From the NCBI RefSeq assembly GCF_014297445.1, contig NZ_JACORU010000009.1, positions 62,001 to 126,000 on the forward strand: a stretch of DNA of 64,000 nt. The letters are read 5' to 3'. Position 1 is the first letter of the stretch, and every line of letters begins with the position of its first letter. The DNA comes from Ramlibacter albus. GTDB lineage: Bacteria > Pseudomonadota > Gammaproteobacteria > Burkholderiales > Burkholderiaceae_C. Below, piece after piece: positions 16,736 through 25,209 of the stretch. The position numbers and the translations under genes are program-made. The notes under the pieces were generated by a model. It made no database searches, was not told the DNA's origin, and worked only from the letters and a program-made list of their open reading frames with translations.

Positions 16736-18001
16736 TTGGATTTCGACATCCCCGAGGACATCCGCAGCAAGCTGCGCGAAATCGACGCCTTCGTCGAGCG
16801 CGAGCTGGTGCCGCTGGAGCAGGCCCACCCCCAGTTCTTCGACCACCGCCGCGAATTCGCCCGCACGGACTGGGAACGCGACGGCATCCCCAGCGCCGAG
16901 TACGAGGCCGTGTGCCGCGAGGCGCGCAACCGCTGCGACCGCGCCGGCTTCCTGCGCATGGGCTTGCCCAAGTCGGTGGGCGGGCAGGAAGCGTCCAACC
17001 TCACCGTCGTGATCATCCGCGAACACCTGTCGGCGCGCGGCATCGGCCTGCAGGGCAACCTGCACGACGAGCAGTCGGTGGTGCCCAGCATCCCGATGGT
17101 CCACCTGATGAACAAGTACGGCACGGCCGAGCAGAAGGCGCGCTACCTCGAAGGGCTCGTCACCGGCGACGACTTCCTGGCGTTCGGCCTGACCGAGCCG
17201 GACCACGGCAGCGACGCGACGTGGCTCGAATCGACGGCTGTCCGTGATGGCGACCACTGGGTCATCAACGGCAAGAAGCGCTTCAACAGCGGCGTGCACA
17301 AGGCCACCGCCGACCTGATCTTCGCGCGCACGTCGGGCCAGCCGGGCGACGCCGACGGCATCACGGCCTTCCTGGTGCCGATGAAGACGCCCGGCCTCGA
17401 CATCGACTACTACCACTGGTGCTTCAACATGCCCAGCGACCATGCCGAGGTGAGCGTCAACAGCGTGCGCGTGCCGCACACCGCCATCGTGGGCGAGGAG
17501 GGCAAGGGCCTGGCCGTCGCGCAGAACTTCGTGCACCAGAACCGCATCCGCCAGGCCGCGCAGAGCGTGGGCGTGGCCCGCTACTGCGTGCAGGAATCGG
17601 TGAAGTACGCCCGCGAGCGCAAGACCTTCGGCAAGCCGCTGGCCACCCACCAGGCCATCCAGTTCCCCATCGCCGAGATGCATGCGGAAGTGGAGATGGT
17701 GCGCAATTACGTGTTCAAGGCCGCTCGCGAGCTGGACCGCAAGCCGGCCGAGAGCGTGAGCGACATGGTCGCCATCGCCAACTTCCGCGCCAACCGCCTT
17801 GCGTGCAATGCCGCCGACATGGCGATCCAGGTGCACGGCGGCATCGGCTACACGCGCGGCAAGCCGTTCGAGCACATCTACCGGCACTTCCGCCGCTACC
17901 GCATCACGGAGGGGTCGGACGAGGTGCAGATCCGCAAGGTCGCTGCCTACCTGTTCGGCTACGCCGGGCCGAACAAGAAGTCGAAGAAAGCCGAAGCATG
18001 A
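16736..18001 (+). CDS. Acyl-CoA dehydrogenase family protein (TTG start)
   Basis: 421 residues. ACAD signatures are FGLTEPDHGSDATWLE, ERKTFGKPLATHQAIQFPIAEM, VHGGIGYTRGKPFEHIYRHFR and ITEGSDEVQ, the last keeping the catalytic Glu. This length and sequence resemble the ACAD10/11-like dehydrogenases that accompany APH-fold phosphotransferases. The start is TTG at 16736, preceded by AGGAGA (16724-16729); in-frame ATGs at 16658 and 16682 lie upstream of the predicted transcription start. Its stop overlaps the CaiB start (ATGA). Confidence 0.93.
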   Translation: MDFDIPEDIRSKLREIDAFVERELVPLEQAHPQFFDHRREFARTDWERDGIPSAEYEAVCREARNRCDRAGFLRMGLPKSVGGQEASNLTVVIIREHLSARGIGLQGNLHDEQSVVPSIPMVHLMNKYGTAEQKARYLEGLVTGDDFLAFGLTEPDHGSDATWLESTAVRDGDHWVINGKKRFNSGVHKATADLIFARTSGQPGDADGITAFLVPMKTPGLDIDYYHWCFNMPSDHAEVSVNSVRVPHTAIVGEEGKGLAVAQNFVHQNRIRQAAQSVGVARYCVQESVKYARERKTFGKPLATHQAIQFPIAEMHAEVEMVRNYVFKAARELDRKPAESVSDMVAIANFRANRLACNAADMAIQVHGGIGYTRGKPFEHIYRHFRRYRITEGSDEVQIRKVAAYLFGYAGPNKKSKKAEA

Positions 18002-19209
18002 AGGACACCACCCAGCGCGGCCCGCTCACCGGCATCAAGGTGCTGGACCTGGCCTCGGTGATCATGGGCCCGGTGGCCTGCCAGCACCTGGCCGACATGG
18101 GCGCCGACGTCATCAAGGTCGAGGCGCCCGAAGGCGACCTCACCCGCTCGCTCGGCCCGCGCAAGTCCAAGGACATGGGCGCCGTGTTCATCACGTGCAA
18201 CCGCAACAAGCGCAGCGTGGTGCTGGACCTGAAGAAGCCCGACGCGCGCGCGGTGCTGCACCGCCTGGTGGCAGGCAGCGACGTGCTGGTCCACTCGGTG
18301 CGCACGGAACCCGCGCGCAAGATCGGCCTGACCTACGAGGACCTGCGCAAGTTCAACGAGCGGCTCGTCTACTGCCACGTCAAGGGCTACTCGGACGACG
18401 GCGCCTATGCAGGCCAGCCCGCATTCGACGACACGATGCAGGCCGAGAGCGGCCTCGCGATGCTGCAGACGGCGGTGGCGGGCGAGCCGCGCTATGTGCC
18501 CTCGTCCATCGTCGACAAGATCTGCGCGATCCACGCGGCGTATGCGGTGGTGTTGGCCCTCTTCGAGCGCGCGCAAAGCGGCAAGGGGCAGGAGGTGGAG
18601 CTGCCGATGTTCGAGACGATCACGGCGTTCAACCTCACCGAGCACCTGTGGGGCCAGGCTTTCCAGCCGCCGCTGGGCAACATGGGTTACGACAGCGTGC
18701 GCCGCGGCGTGCGCAAGCCGTACCCGACGAAGGACGGGCACCTCGCCTTCCTGCCGTATTCCGACCTGCACTGGGGCAAGTTCTTCCGCGTGGTCGGCAA
18801 GCCCGAGCTGGTGGACGACCCGCGTTTCTCCACGTTCGCTGCGCGCCAGAACAACTACGACGCCGTCTTCGGCTTCGTGCGCGACACGCTGAAGGAGCGC
18901 ACCACGGCCGAATGGGTGGCGCTCTTCAAGGACATCGACATCCCGATGGCCGCGGTGAACCAGATCGACGACATGATCGAGCACCCGCACCTGAAGAGCG
19001 TGAACTTCTGGAACGAGATGGAGCACCCCACCGAGGGGGCGCTGCGCATGATGTCCAACCCCATCGGCCTGAAGCGCACGCCGCCTTCCATCCGGCGCCT
19101 GCCGCCGCGGCTGGGCGAGCACACGCGCGAAGTGCTGCGCGAGTTCGAATACCGCGGCGACGAGATCGACGGCCTGCTGGCCGGCGGTGTGGCGAGGCAA
19201 TGGACCTGA
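17998..19209 (+). CDS. CaiB/BaiF family CoA transferase
   Basis: 403 residues, full length for the family. LADMGADVIKVEAPEGD is the N-terminal signature, and QPAFDDTMQAESG contains the catalytic Asp expected of formyl-CoA-transferase-type enzymes. It would move CoA from a donor such as succinyl-CoA or acetyl-CoA to the acid dehydrogenated by the neighbouring ACAD. ATG at 17998 is coupled to the ACAD stop; the end overlaps the phosphotransferase gene by 10 bp. Confidence 0.93.
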   Translation: MKDTTQRGPLTGIKVLDLASVIMGPVACQHLADMGADVIKVEAPEGDLTRSLGPRKSKDMGAVFITCNRNKRSVVLDLKKPDARAVLHRLVAGSDVLVHSVRTEPARKIGLTYEDLRKFNERLVYCHVKGYSDDGAYAGQPAFDDTMQAESGLAMLQTAVAGEPRYVPSSIVDKICAIHAAYAVVLALFERAQSGKGQEVELPMFETITAFNLTEHLWGQAFQPPLGNMGYDSVRRGVRKPYPTKDGHLAFLPYSDLHWGKFFRVVGKPELVDDPRFSTFAARQNNYDAVFGFVRDTLKERTTAEWVALFKDIDIPMAAVNQIDDMIEHPHLKSVNFWNEMEHPTEGALRMMSNPIGLKRTPPSIRRLPPRLGEHTREVLREFEYRGDEIDGLLAGGVARQWT

Positions 19210-20195
19210 GTTTCGAACAGCAGGTCGATGCGCTCGCGCGTCGCCGCCTCGGCACGACGGGCGTGGAAGCGCTCGAGACGCTGACCGCGGGCGCCAACAA
19301 GGGCACGTGGGCGTTTCGCGCCGACGGCCAGGGCTTCATCCTGCAAAGGCAGGCACCCTCGGGCGCGCCCGATCCCGATGCGGGCCCCGACGACTGGGTG
19401 CCCCACCTCGACGGCACCGAAGAATTCAAGGTGATGCTCGCCGCGCAAGCCGCGGACGTGCCGGTGCCGCACGTGCGGCACATCCTGGTCGAGGAAGACG
19501 GCCTCGGCGAAGGCGCTGTCACCGAACGCGTGGAGGGCGAGACGATTCCCGCGCGCGTGCTGCGCCAGCCCGAGCTGGTCGAGGCGCGCAAGCGCATGGC
19601 CGGGCAGTGCGGCCGCATCCTCGCGCAGATCCATCGCGTGCCGACCGGCCAGCTCGGCTTCCTGCGCCACTTCGACGCGGCCGAGACGCTGGCGCTCTTC
19701 GAGCGCACGCTCGACCGCGTGGGCCTGCCGCTGCCACCGCTCGAGCTGGCGCTGCGCTGGGCGCGCGAGCGCCTGCCGAGGCAGGCGCGCACGACGCTCG
19801 TGCATGGCGACTTCCGCACTGGCAACTTCATCGTCGGGCCGGAAGGGATCCGCGCCGTGCTCGACTGGGAGATCGCGCACGTCGGCGACCCCATGGAGGA
19901 CCTCGGTTACCTCTGCATGCGCACGTGGCGCTTCGGCGGCGCGGGCGCCGTGGGTGGCTTCGGCGCACGCGAGGACCTGTATGCCGCCTACGAGAAGGCC
20001 TCGGGCCTGGCCGTAGACCCGGAGGCAGCGCGCTTCTGGGAAGTGGCCGGCGCGATGCGCTGGGCGCTCGGCTGCGTGCGGCGCGCGCATGCGTGGCGCC
20101 ACCAGCAGGGGCGCAAGCTGGAATTCGCCGCCGTCGGGCGGCGCATCGAAGAGCCGGTCTACGATCTGCTCAATGTCATCGAAGGGCTCGATTGA
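19200..20195 (+). CDS. APH-fold phosphotransferase (ACAD10/11 N-terminal domain-like)
   Basis: 331 residues. The kinase catalytic loop is LVHGDFRTGNFIV and the metal-binding DWE follows in AVLDWEIAHVGDPMEDLGYL. In animals this domain is fused to ACAD10/11, and the Pseudomonas putida LvaA relative phosphorylates 4-hydroxyacyl-CoA; therefore a role in activating hydroxyacyl-CoA for dehydration is plausible. ATG at 19200 overlaps the CaiB gene. A second paralog lies at 23180-24232. Confidence 0.9.
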   Translation: MDLSFEQQVDALARRRLGTTGVEALETLTAGANKGTWAFRADGQGFILQRQAPSGAPDPDAGPDDWVPHLDGTEEFKVMLAAQAADVPVPHVRHILVEEDGLGEGAVTERVEGETIPARVLRQPELVEARKRMAGQCGRILAQIHRVPTGQLGFLRHFDAAETLALFERTLDRVGLPLPPLELALRWARERLPRQARTTLVHGDFRTGNFIVGPEGIRAVLDWEIAHVGDPMEDLGYLCMRTWRFGGAGAVGGFGAREDLYAAYEKASGLAVDPEAARFWEVAGAMRWALGCVRRAHAWRHQQGRKLEFAAVGRRIEEPVYDLLNVIEGLD

Positions 20196-20215
20196 AGCCC
20201 GCCGCAGGAGACAAC

Positions 20216-21220
20216 ATGCACAGCACTCACTCTCGCCGCCAGTTCCTCGCGCAGGCCGCCGCCGGCGGAGCCGCACTCACGCTGGGCCCCGCCGTCTTCG
20301 CGCAATCGGACTGGCCGAAGCAGCCGATCAAGCTGATCGTGCCCTACGCGGCCGGCGGCGCGAACGACGTCACGCTGCGCCTCGTGAGCAAGCACGTTTC
20401 CGAAAAGCTCGGCCAGCCCATCGTCATCGACAACCGCCCTGGCGCGGGTGGCGTGGTCGGCACCAGCGTCATCGCGAAAGCGGCGCCCGACGGCTACACC
20501 ATCGGTGTGGGCGCCACGTCGACGCTCATCGCCACGCCGCTGACGAACCCGCAGTCCACCGTGGACGTGACCAAGGACCTCGTCTTCGTGTCGCTGCTCG
20601 CGGCGGCCCCGATGGTGCTGGCCGTGAACACGTCCGTGCCGGTGAACAGCGCGAAGGACCTGCCGAAGTACCTGCGCGACAACAAGGGCAAGCTCAATTA
20701 CGGCTCGATGGCCGTGGGCCACTTCGGCCACGTCGTCATCAAGGAGCTGAGCGACCTCTATGGCGCCGCGATGGTGCACTCGCCGTACAAGGGCGAGGCG
20801 CCGCTGGTGCAGGACCTGGTGGGCGGCCAGATCCAGATGGCGATGGTCACGCCCCCGGGCATCCGCGGAATGGCCGAAGCCGGGCGCGTGAAGCTGCTGG
20901 CGGCGACGGGCACCAAGCGCATCAAGGTGTTCCCCAACGTGCCGACTTTTGCGGAGCAGGGTTTCGACGACCCGGTGCTCAAGATGTATGCCGGCTGGAT
21001 CGGCATCATCGCGCCGGCGGGCACACCCGCTGCCGCCGTGAAGCGCCTCGAGGCCGAGTACGCGGCGGCGATCCACGACCCCGAGGTGAACCAGAAGCTC
21101 GGCGAGATCGGCATGGAGCCGATCGGCGCCAATGCCGAGACGTTCGCGGCGACCTACGCGCGCGAGCGCCCGGTGTGGCGCGACCTGCTCGTGAAGGCCG
21201 GCGTGGAAGTCAGGAGCTGA
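20216..21220 (+). CDS. Bug/TctC family periplasmic solute-binding protein
   Basis: 334 residues. The signal HSRRQFLAQAAAGGAALTLGPAVFAQ looks twin-arginine-like. It shows IKLIVPYAAGGANDV, VIDNRPGAGGVVG and HSPYKGEAPLVQDLVGGQIQ. It is noticeably similar to the Bug protein at 15586 (shared motifs HSPYKGE and GTKR), suggesting duplication across the S5/S6 divergent promoter. GCAGGAG precedes the ATG at 20216. Last gene of the S6 operon; its 3' end overlaps the convergent phosphatase gene by 11 bp. Confidence 0.93.
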   Translation: MHSTHSRRQFLAQAAAGGAALTLGPAVFAQSDWPKQPIKLIVPYAAGGANDVTLRLVSKHVSEKLGQPIVIDNRPGAGGVVGTSVIAKAAPDGYTIGVGATSTLIATPLTNPQSTVDVTKDLVFVSLLAAAPMVLAVNTSVPVNSAKDLPKYLRDNKGKLNYGSMAVGHFGHVVIKELSDLYGAAMVHSPYKGEAPLVQDLVGGQIQMAMVTPPGIRGMAEAGRVKLLAATGTKRIKVFPNVPTFAEQGFDDPVLKMYAGWIGIIAPAGTPAAAVKRLEAEYAAAIHDPEVNQKLGEIGMEPIGANAETFAATYARERPVWRDLLVKAGVEVRS

Positions 21221-21938
21221 CCAGCAGTTGCTGCTGGAGCTTCGCGCGGCGCTCGGGTGAGAGCGCCGCTGCTTTTTGCAGGTAGGAATCCGTGCCGCCG
21301 AATTCGGTGTCGATGGTGTGGAAGGCCGCTTCGAGGAATTCGGGTCGGACGGTGCCGAGGACTTCCATCACCTCGCGCGGATAGCGGTCGCTCTCCTTCA
21401 CCTTCATGCGCTGGTTGGTGAGCAGGTAGTCGTCGATGATGGCTTCGCGTGGCACGTCCAGGGCCGACAGCAGCATCGCGACCATGAAACCGGTGCGGTC
21501 CTTGCCGGCCGTGCAGTGCACGAGCAGCGGACGTCCTTCGCGGGCCAGTGCGTGCTCGAACAGGGCGGCGAGATAGCCGAGCGAATTGCGCGCGAAATTG
21601 CGGTAGGCCTCGGCCATGAGTTGCGCGGTGATCGGGGCCAGGCGTGTTTCGCCGTTGGCGATGAGTCCGTCGAGTTTCTGCGCGACGGAGGGTTCGATCG
21701 GCAGCGAGTGCACGGTGGCCCTCGGCCATGCGCAGACGCGCTTGGCGCGCTCGGTGGTACCGCGCAGGTCGATCACGCAGACGTCGGTGCCGAGCCATCG
21801 TTCGAGGGCTGCGATGTCTTCTTCGTGCAGCTCGGCCAGATGGCCGGAGCGCAGGATGCGGCCACGCGCGATGACCCGGCCGTCACTCGTGCGCAGGCCG
21901 CCGACGTCGCGGAAGTTGGGTGCACCGAGCAACCTCAT
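21210..21938 (-). CDS. Tyrosine/serine phosphatase (MptpB-like)
   Basis: 242 residues. The P-loop HCTAGKDRTG (Cys-x5-Arg) is complete, and APNFRDVGGLRT and RSGHLAEL match the bacterial MptpB/lipid-phosphatase-like family. The chosen ATG at 21938 overlaps the upstream stop (ATGA); an in-frame ATG seven codons earlier is possible. It is third in a crotonase-DUF6285-phosphatase operon. The substrate may be a phosphoprotein or a phosphorylated metabolite; a link to the phosphorylated acyl-CoA made by the APH-fold enzymes is only a speculation. Confidence 0.88.
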   Translation of the reverse strand: MRLLGAPNFRDVGGLRTSDGRVIARGRILRSGHLAELHEEDIAALERWLGTDVCVIDLRGTTERAKRVCAWPRATVHSLPIEPSVAQKLDGLIANGETRLAPITAQLMAEAYRNFARNSLGYLAALFEHALAREGRPLLVHCTAGKDRTGFMVAMLLSALDVPREAIIDDYLLTNQRMKVKESDRYPREVMEVLGTVRPEFLEAAFHTIDTEFGGTDSYLQKAAALSPERRAKLQQQLLVSS

Positions 21939-22300
21939 CGCGTGCGATTCACCAGCCACTTCGGGTTGTTGATTCGCAGCGCGTCCTCGATCGAGGTGCG
22001 CAGATGCGCAAGAAGCGTCGGGTTGTCAACCGCGATGTCGCCCGCGCGAATCGCCTTGGCCAACGCGGTGTTCAGCTCGTCGAAGGAGCCTTCGCGGCGC
22101 AGCAGCGCCTTCAGGCGTTCGGTCTCGGCCGAGTTCAGCTGAGGCGCCAGCTCCATCTCCCGCTTCACCGTCGAAAGCACGCGCGCGACGATCTTCAGCT
22201 GGAACTGGTGCACCGGCGAAACCTGCGGCGAGATCTCGTTCTCCAGGTACTCCTGCACGATGGCGAGCAGGTCGGTCGCGAGGGGTCGGCTGTTGGGCAT
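21935..22300 (-). CDS. Small DUF6285-like protein
   Basis: 121 residues, mostly helical (TDLLAIVQEYLENEISP, LKIVARVLSTVKREMEL). By my recollection of the family it looks like DUF6285, small proteins encoded next to APH-fold phosphotransferases and ACADs; LvaB of the levulinate pathway is a small partner of this kind. That match is from memory and not computed. ATG at 22300 follows the crotonase stop by four bases. Its likely partner kinase is on the other side of operator S7 (23180-24232). Confidence 0.7.
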   Translation of the reverse strand: MPNSRPLATDLLAIVQEYLENEISPQVSPVHQFQLKIVARVLSTVKREMELAPQLNSAETERLKALLRREGSFDELNTALAKAIRAGDIAVDNPTLLAHLRTSIEDALRINNPKWLVNRTR

Positions 22301-22304
22301 GTCG

Positions 22305-23093
22305 TCAATCCTTCCACTGGTACAGCGCGGGCTGCTTCTCCACGAACCGGCGCGCGGCCTCCTTGTGGAACTCGCTCTGCGCGCACAGCGCCTGCGCCAG
22401 CGCCTCCTGCGCGTACACCTCGCGGCGTTCGCTCTCGAACGCATGGTTCATCACGGTCTTCGCAATGCCGATGGCAGCCGTCGGCGCATCGCGATAGCGG
22501 TCCGCATGCTCCACCGCGGCCTGCAGCACGTCACCTTCGCAGATGCGCTGCACGAGGCCGATGGAGAGCGCCTCCTGCGCCTCGACCACACGTGCGCTGA
22601 ACACCATGTCCTTGGCGCGCGGCAGGCCGATAGCGCGCGGCAGCAGGTACATGCCGCCGGCATCGGGCACGAAGCCCAGCCGTGCGAACACGCAGCAGAA
22701 GCGCGCACGCGGCGTGGCGAAGATGAAGTCGGCCGCAAGTGCCAGAGACAGGCCGGCGCCGAACACGGAGCCGTCGACGGCCGCGATCACGGGCTTCTCC
22801 AGGTCCACGAGCTCGTCGAACCAGCGGTCGAGGTTGAGCAGGCGCTCGCGCGTGCCGAACACCTTGTCCTGCGCGGGGCTGGACGGCTTCATCGCCTTGA
22901 CGTCGCCGCCCGCGCAGAAGTGGCCGCCCGCGCCGGTGATGACGATGGCCTTCACTTCCGGGTCCTCACGCAGCTGCGGGATCGCGGCGGCAAAGGCCTC
23001 GCGCAGCGTCGGGTCGAGCGCGTTGCGGGCCTCGGGCCGGTTGAGGGTGAGCACGGCCGTGGTGCCGCGGCGTTCGATGAGCAGGACGTCCAT
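22305..23093 (-). CDS. Crotonase family protein (PaaG-like enoyl-CoA isomerase/hydratase)
   Basis: 262 residues. GAGGHFCAGGDVKAM and DGSVFGAGLSLALAADF form the oxyanion region. The hydratase glutamates are absent (GLSLAL and CVFARLG), but FVPDAGGMYLLPR contains the Asp of PaaG-type isomerases. ATG at 23093 has no Shine-Dalgarno sequence; a CCAGACT element 20 bp beyond the S7 palindrome on this strand could serve a leaderless transcript. First gene of the crotonase-DUF6285-phosphatase operon. Confidence 0.9.
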   Translation of the reverse strand: MDVLLIERRGTTAVLTLNRPEARNALDPTLREAFAAAIPQLREDPEVKAIVITGAGGHFCAGGDVKAMKPSSPAQDKVFGTRERLLNLDRWFDELVDLEKPVIAAVDGSVFGAGLSLALAADFIFATPRARFCCVFARLGFVPDAGGMYLLPRAIGLPRAKDMVFSARVVEAQEALSIGLVQRICEGDVLQAAVEHADRYRDAPTAAIGIAKTVMNHAFESERREVYAQEALAQALCAQSEFHKEAARRFVEKQPALYQWKD

Positions 23094-23104
23094 GGTTGCC
23101 GAGT

Positions 23105-23173
23105 CTGGCGCGGCGCGACCGCTTGCGCGTCGTCGCAACCGACGATGCCGGTTCACGGGCAGGCCCCTAGAGT
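23105..23173 (+). promoter_or_regulatory. Operator/promoter S7, probably bidirectional
   Basis: The palindrome TCGTCGCAACCGACGA (23130-23145) is identical to S4. On the plus strand GACGAT, 20 bp and CTAGAGT (23167-23173) follow, predicting a start at about 23180, exactly the ATG of the phosphotransferase. On the minus strand the same distance leads to CCAGACT (23108-23102), one base from CTAGACT, placing a start a few bases before the ATG at 23093. Neither gene has a ribosome site. Confidence 0.65.
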
Positions 23174-23179
23174 GGCCGC

Positions 23180-24232
23180 ATGATCCCCCAGACCGTCGAA
23201 GTCCCACCCCAGAACCGGCTGGACGAAGCCGCGCTCGACGCTTTCCTGGCCGAGCACCTGCCCGAATACGCCGGCGGGCTGCGCGTGGCCCAGTTCCCCA
23301 ACGGCTACTCGAACCCGACCTACGCGCTCGACGCTATCGACAAGGACGGCCGCACGCGCCAGTACGTGCTGCGCAAGCGGCCCGCTTCCGCCACCCTGCC
23401 CTCGGCGCATCGCGTGGACCGCGAGTTCCGCGTGCTGTCCGCGCTGCAGGCAACCGACGTCCCCGTGCCACGCGCCCGCGCCTTCTGCGACGACCCACAG
23501 GTGCTCGGCTCCATGTTCTTCGTGATGGACCGTGTGCAGGGCCGCCTGTTCTCCGACCCCACGTTGCCGGGCTGCACGCCCGAGCAGCGCAAGGCGATCT
23601 ACGCGAGCATGGTCGACGTGCTCGCGCGCCTGCACGCTGTCGACTACAAGGACATCGGCCTGGCCGACTACGGCAAGCCCGGCGACTACCTCCAGCGGCA
23701 GGTGGAGCTGTGGACTCGGCAGTTCCAGGCCGCGCAGACGGAGGACCTGCGCCCGATGCAGCAGCTGGGTGACTGGCTCGCCGCCAACGTGCCCGCCGAG
23801 GGCCGCACGAGCATCGTGCACGGCGACTACCGCCCCAACAACCTGCTCGTCCACCCCACCGAGCCGCACGTGCTGGCCGTGCTGGACTGGGAACTGAGCA
23901 CGCTGGGTGACCCGCTCTGCGACCTGGCCTACACCTGCTTTTGCTACTACATCCACGAGAAGCCCGTGGGCTTCGGCGGGGCGGACCCGGTGGCGCTGGG
24001 CATCCCGGCCGAAGACGAGTACATCCGGCTCTATTGCGAGCGCACGGGCACTTCGGTGCGCGACTGGACCTTCTACCTCGCGCTGCAGCTTTACAAGAGC
24101 TCGTCGATCCTGCAAGGCGTGGTCAAGCGCGCGCTGCAGGGCGCGGGGCCGGCGGCGTGGCTGGAGAAGCGGCCCGTGGTGGCGCAGCGGGCGGAGCTCG
24201 CGCTGGCCTTGATCGAGAAGTCGAAGCAGTAG
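23180..24232 (+). CDS. APH-fold phosphotransferase (ACAD11 N-terminal domain/LvaA-like)
   Basis: 350 residues. IVHGDYRPNNLLVHP is the catalytic loop; VLDWELSTLGDPLCDLAY supplies the metal-binding Asp; QFPNGYSNPTYAL is the nucleotide-binding N-lobe segment; FVMDRVQGRLF is the hinge. This matches the ACAD10/11-linked family closely. A predicted leaderless ATG sits at the S7 transcription start. With the DUF6285-like gene across the promoter it may form a 4-hydroxyacyl-CoA kinase module. Confidence 0.92.
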   Translation: MIPQTVEVPPQNRLDEAALDAFLAEHLPEYAGGLRVAQFPNGYSNPTYALDAIDKDGRTRQYVLRKRPASATLPSAHRVDREFRVLSALQATDVPVPRARAFCDDPQVLGSMFFVMDRVQGRLFSDPTLPGCTPEQRKAIYASMVDVLARLHAVDYKDIGLADYGKPGDYLQRQVELWTRQFQAAQTEDLRPMQQLGDWLAANVPAEGRTSIVHGDYRPNNLLVHPTEPHVLAVLDWELSTLGDPLCDLAYTCFCYYIHEKPVGFGGADPVALGIPAEDEYIRLYCERTGTSVRDWTFYLALQLYKSSSILQGVVKRALQGAGPAAWLEKRPVVAQRAELALALIEKSKQ

Positions 24233-24252
24233 GCTGCGGCGCCGCGGCCCGG

Positions 24253-24258
24253 TACGAT
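24253..24258 (+). promoter_or_regulatory. Possible -10 element for the 2-hydroxyacid dehydrogenase gene
   Basis: TACGAT lies 14 bases before the ATG at 24273 in the 40-bp gap after the phosphotransferase gene; no convincing -35 is present. The gene may instead be read from S7. Confidence 0.3.
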
Positions 24259-24272
24259 CCGGGGCGAGAGCC

Positions 24273-25208
24273 ATGCCCTACCGAATCGCCGTCCTCGACG
24301 ACTGGCAGCGCAACGCGCTGCTACTAGCCGACTGGTCCGCCGTGCAGGCGCGCGCGGACGTGGTTGTTTTCCACGATCACATGCAAGACGACGAAGCCGC
24401 GCAGCGGTTGCGCGACTTCGATGCCTTGTGCCTGATGCGCGAGCGCATGGCGATGCCGCGCGCGCTGATCGAAGCGCTGCCGCGGCTGAAGCTGCTGTGC
24501 ACGACGGGGCCGCGCCATCGCACGCTCGACTACGACGCCGCGGCCGAACGCGGCATTCCGGTCCTGGCCGCAGCCGGCACGGAAGACGGCAACTCCTCCA
24601 CCATCGAGCTGGCGTGGGGGCTGATCCTCTCGCTCGCGCGACGCCTGCCCGACGAAGTGCAAACCATGCGCAGCGGCGGCTGGCAGACGCGCCCCGGCCG
24701 CGTGCTGCGCGGCAAGACGATCGGGCTCGTTGGGCTCGGGCGGCAAGGCAAGCAGATGGTGCCGGTCGCGCAGGCCTTCGGCATGAAGGTGCTGGCGTGG
24801 AGCACCAACCTCACGCCGGAGGATGCGGCCGCTGCCGGGGCCGAGTACGCGACGAAGGAGGAGCTGTTCTCGCGCAGCGATGTGGTGAGCCTGCATCTCG
24901 TCCTGAGCCAGCGCTCGCGCGGCATCATCGGCCGCGACGACCTGCAGCGCATGAAGCCGGACGCAGTCCTCGTGAACACCGCTCGGGCCGCGCTCGTAGA
25001 TGGCGACGCGCTCTACGAGCATCTCTCGCAGTCGCGCATCGCCGGCGTGGCCATCGACGTGTTCGAGCAGGAGCCGCTGGCCGCCGATCACCGCTTGCGC
25101 GCGCTGCCCAACGTGATCCTCACGCCGCACCTGGGCTATGCGACCCAGGAGCAGCTGGCCGGCTTCTACCGCGGCACCGTCGCGAACCTGCTCGCGCACC
25201 TGCCCTGA
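24273..25208 (+). CDS. D-2-hydroxyacid dehydrogenase family protein
   Basis: 311 residues. The NAD-binding loop GLVGLGRQGKQM is at about residue 150. Catalytic residues are visible: Arg in NTARAALVDGDAL, Glu in DVFEQEPL, His in LTPHLGYAT. It would interconvert a D-2-hydroxyacid and a 2-oxoacid, with NAD(P)H. A weak GAGAG precedes the ATG. It ends one base before the convergent gamma-glutamyltransferase stop. Confidence 0.93.
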   Translation: MPYRIAVLDDWQRNALLLADWSAVQARADVVVFHDHMQDDEAAQRLRDFDALCLMRERMAMPRALIEALPRLKLLCTTGPRHRTLDYDAAAERGIPVLAAAGTEDGNSSTIELAWGLILSLARRLPDEVQTMRSGGWQTRPGRVLRGKTIGLVGLGRQGKQMVPVAQAFGMKVLAWSTNLTPEDAAAAGAEYATKEELFSRSDVVSLHLVLSQRSRGIIGRDDLQRMKPDAVLVNTARAALVDGDALYEHLSQSRIAGVAIDVFEQEPLAADHRLRALPNVILTPHLGYATQEQLAGFYRGTVANLLAHLP

Positions 25209-25209
25209 G

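Noticed and set aside
17419..20195. Apparent fusions of ACAD-CaiB and CaiB-APH proteins
   Set aside because: The fused parts are shadow frames; separate starts with ATGA or short overlaps give family-length proteins.
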